Part shown: piece by piece, positions 62,779 to 64,000 of the stretch
How positions within the stretch are numbered: position 1 is the first letter of the stretch
How the letters are laid out: each line of letters opens with the position of its first letter
Assembly: GCF_000332095.2 (NCBI RefSeq)
Contig: NZ_KI913949.1
Coordinates: 4,798,769-4,862,768 of the forward strand
DNA from: Leptolyngbya sp. PCC 6406
GTDB lineage: Bacteria > Cyanobacteriota > Cyanobacteriia > Phormidesmidales > Phormidesmidaceae
Direction: 5' to 3'
DNA: 64,000 nucleotides
Position numbers and translations under genes: made by a program
Notes under the pieces: generated by a model
The model's database searches: none
The model's input: only the letters and a program-made list of their open reading frames with translations
What the model was told of the DNA's origin: nothing

Positions 62779-64000
62779 TCAGCGTGGACAATGGGTGTCA
62801 GCCCTTGGCTGCGCCAATGCTTGATTGTAGAGGGCTTCATTAGCCCGTACCGACTGCTGCAAATCCACAAGGGGGCGAGGGTAATCTACCCCGAGCTGGA
62901 TCTGAAATCGGCGTTGCTCCTCAGGCCGCAATTTACCGGGGAGATGCACCTGGGCCGCAGGGACTTGGGCTAGCGCTGGAATCCAGTGTTTGACATAGCG
63001 CCCCTGGGGATCGTAGTCCTGGGCCTGCTTAGGAATGTTGAAATAACGAAAGCCCCGAGCGTCATTGCCAACCCCGGCGGTGTAGTTCCAGTTTCCCCAG
63101 TTGCTACACACGTCGTAGTCGATCAGCAGAGACTCGAACCACTCTGCCCCCATACGCCAGTCGATGCCTAAATTCTTGGTCAGGGAGCTGGCAACATTCT
63201 GACGACCCCGGTTGGACATAAACCCAGTAGCAGCTAGCTCCCGCATATTGGCATCCACAAAGGGATAGCCCGTCATGCCCTGACACCATGCTTCAAATCG
63301 GGGCCAGTCTTGCCGCCACGGCACAGAGATGCCCTGTATACCGGAGGGGTAAAAAACACTATCGCGATATCGAGTACAGACAAATCTAAAGTAGTCCCGC
63401 CACAACAGTTCAAAGACCAGCCAGTAGGTCGAATCATTTTTGACCCGCTGGGTTTCGTAGTCCTGCACCGCACTGTGGATGTATCGAGGAGACAGACAAC
63501 CTAGGGCCAGCCAAGGAGAAAACTTAGAGGAATAATCTGCCCCCAGCAGCCCATTGCGGGTTTCCTTATAGGTTTTCAGGCAGTCTGCTGCCCAGAAGTA
63601 ATGGTGCAGACGAGCCAATCCCGCCGTTTCGCCCCCGGTGAATACTAGGGTAGCCCGATCATCCCGGATAGGCGGTTGCAGACCCAGATTCTGGAGGGAT
63701 GACAAGGAGCCCGGTTCAAGTCCCTGGGGCAGCGGCAGCAGTTGGGTGGGTGGGGGGCTCGGAGTAGATACCCTACTATCCCGCTCTACCCGTTTGCGAA
63801 ATTGAGTAAAGATATCCGGCAGTTGCTCTAGGGGAAAGGGCAGATCGTCGGGATGGTACAGCGTAGCGCCCCAGAAGTGCTGTACTGCTACGCCCTGGGT
63901 CGCCAGTGTGCGGGTGAGGGCAGACTCCACCGTCGTTTCCTCCGGGGTGACCTCCCGATGCCAATACACGCGATCGCACTTCACCTCCCGCGCCAGGGCT
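62779..64000 (-). CDS. cry: Cryptochrome DASH / photolyase family protein (5' end outside window)
   Basis: 407 codons are visible; the frame stays open to the window edge (ALAREVKCDRVYWHRE reads through), so the N-terminal part lies beyond 64000. The FAD-binding C-terminal domain is present: GGETAGLARLHHYFW, KFSPWLALGCLSPR, LLWRDYFRFV, MRELAATGFMSNRGRQNVAS and NWGNWNYTAGVGNDAR. The tail FNIPKQAQDYDPQGRYVKHW is characteristic of CRY-DASH rather than classical photolyase. CRY-DASH proteins repair CPD lesions in single-stranded DNA and may have a regulatory role. The sequence is compatible with sll1629-type genes. Confidence 0.93.
   Translation of the reverse strand, partial: ALAREVKCDRVYWHREVTPEETTVESALTRTLATQGVAVQHFWGATLYHPDDLPFPLEQLPDIFTQFRKRVERDSRVSTPSPPPTQLLPLPQGLEPGSLSSLQNLGLQPPIRDDRATLVFTGGETAGLARLHHYFWAADCLKTYKETRNGLLGADYSSKFSPWLALGCLSPRYIHSAVQDYETQRVKNDSTYWLVFELLWRDYFRFVCTRYRDSVFYPSGIQGISVPWRQDWPRFEAWCQGMTGYPFVDANMRELAATGFMSNRGRQNVASSLTKNLGIDWRMGAEWFESLLIDYDVCSNWGNWNYTAGVGNDARGFRYFNIPKQAQDYDPQGRYVKHWIPALAQVPAAQVHLPGKLRPEEQRRFQIQLGVDYPRPLVDLQQSVRANEALYNQALAQPRADTHCPR

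Overview
The window is chromosomal DNA from a cyanobacterium. Direct evidence is the photosystem I core pair psaA-psaB, the Rubisco assembly factor raf1, a GlgA2-type glycogen synthase, an FtsH3-type thylakoid protease, SLH-domain porins, a CRY-DASH gene, many small cyanobacteria-only hypothetical genes, and frequent GCGATCGC (HIP1) octamers. The genus cannot be fixed from this sequence alone. Genes lie on both strands in short operons, with long intergenic stretches rich in repeats. No CRISPR array, rRNA operon or prophage was seen.

Layout. 1-6.2 kb: psaA-psaB with a strong terminator, then glgA. 6.3-9.7 kb: a Uma2-family gene split by a group II intron, whose own reverse-transcriptase gene has been broken and partly deleted by an IS4-family insertion sequence. 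9.8-15.7 kb (minus strand): a GT-B glycosyltransferase-like protein, an unknown protein, a small heat-shock protein with a hairpin over its ribosome binding site, ftsH, and an aminodeoxychorismate lyase-like gene. 16.3-22 kb: a HAD phosphatase, a second Uma2 gene, tRNA-Ala(GGC), raf1, a divergent amino-acid ABC transporter pair (binding protein and ATPase, no permease) and a CheY-like regulator. 22.2-33.4 kb: a TPR-CHAT protein, an unknown cyanobacterial protein, a DUF58 protein, a UPF0182 membrane protein and a membrane-anchored repeat protein. 33.9-43.8 kb (all minus strand): small conserved genes, a SufA/IscA-type Fe-S protein, a glycosyltransferase with gmd, moeA, a phosphoesterase, an acidic tail protein, an aspartate aminotransferase and a zinc-ribbon protein. 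44-54.8 kb: a phasin-like protein, an FKBP isomerase, a GNAT protein, a CyaC-type hybrid kinase/adenylate cyclase, a TonB-like protein, a phosphatase gene interrupted by an amber codon, and a bcp-nudix-hydrolase cluster. 55.6-64 kb: oligopeptidase A, a structured locus with a 23-codon ORF, a pterin dehydratase, two tandem porins, a Uma2 remnant and a partial CRY-DASH gene.

Functions cluster loosely. Photosynthesis and carbon flow are covered by psaAB, raf1, glgA and ftsH. Envelope and solute exchange are covered by the porins, TonB-like protein, ABC pair, gmd and glycosyltransferases. Signalling is covered by CyaC, the receiver protein and the CHAT protein.

The most unusual content is mobile or repetitive. 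There is a three-level nest (Uma2 gene, group II intron, IS) and a 231-bp MITE-like element sitting inside another repeat. At least four further dispersed repeat families occur, several of whose ends supply the stop codon of the adjacent gene. The best candidates for undescribed function are the structured small-ORF locus at about 57.7-58.0 kb and the large repeat protein at 31.2-33.4 kb. No coherent new defence or biosynthetic system is evident.
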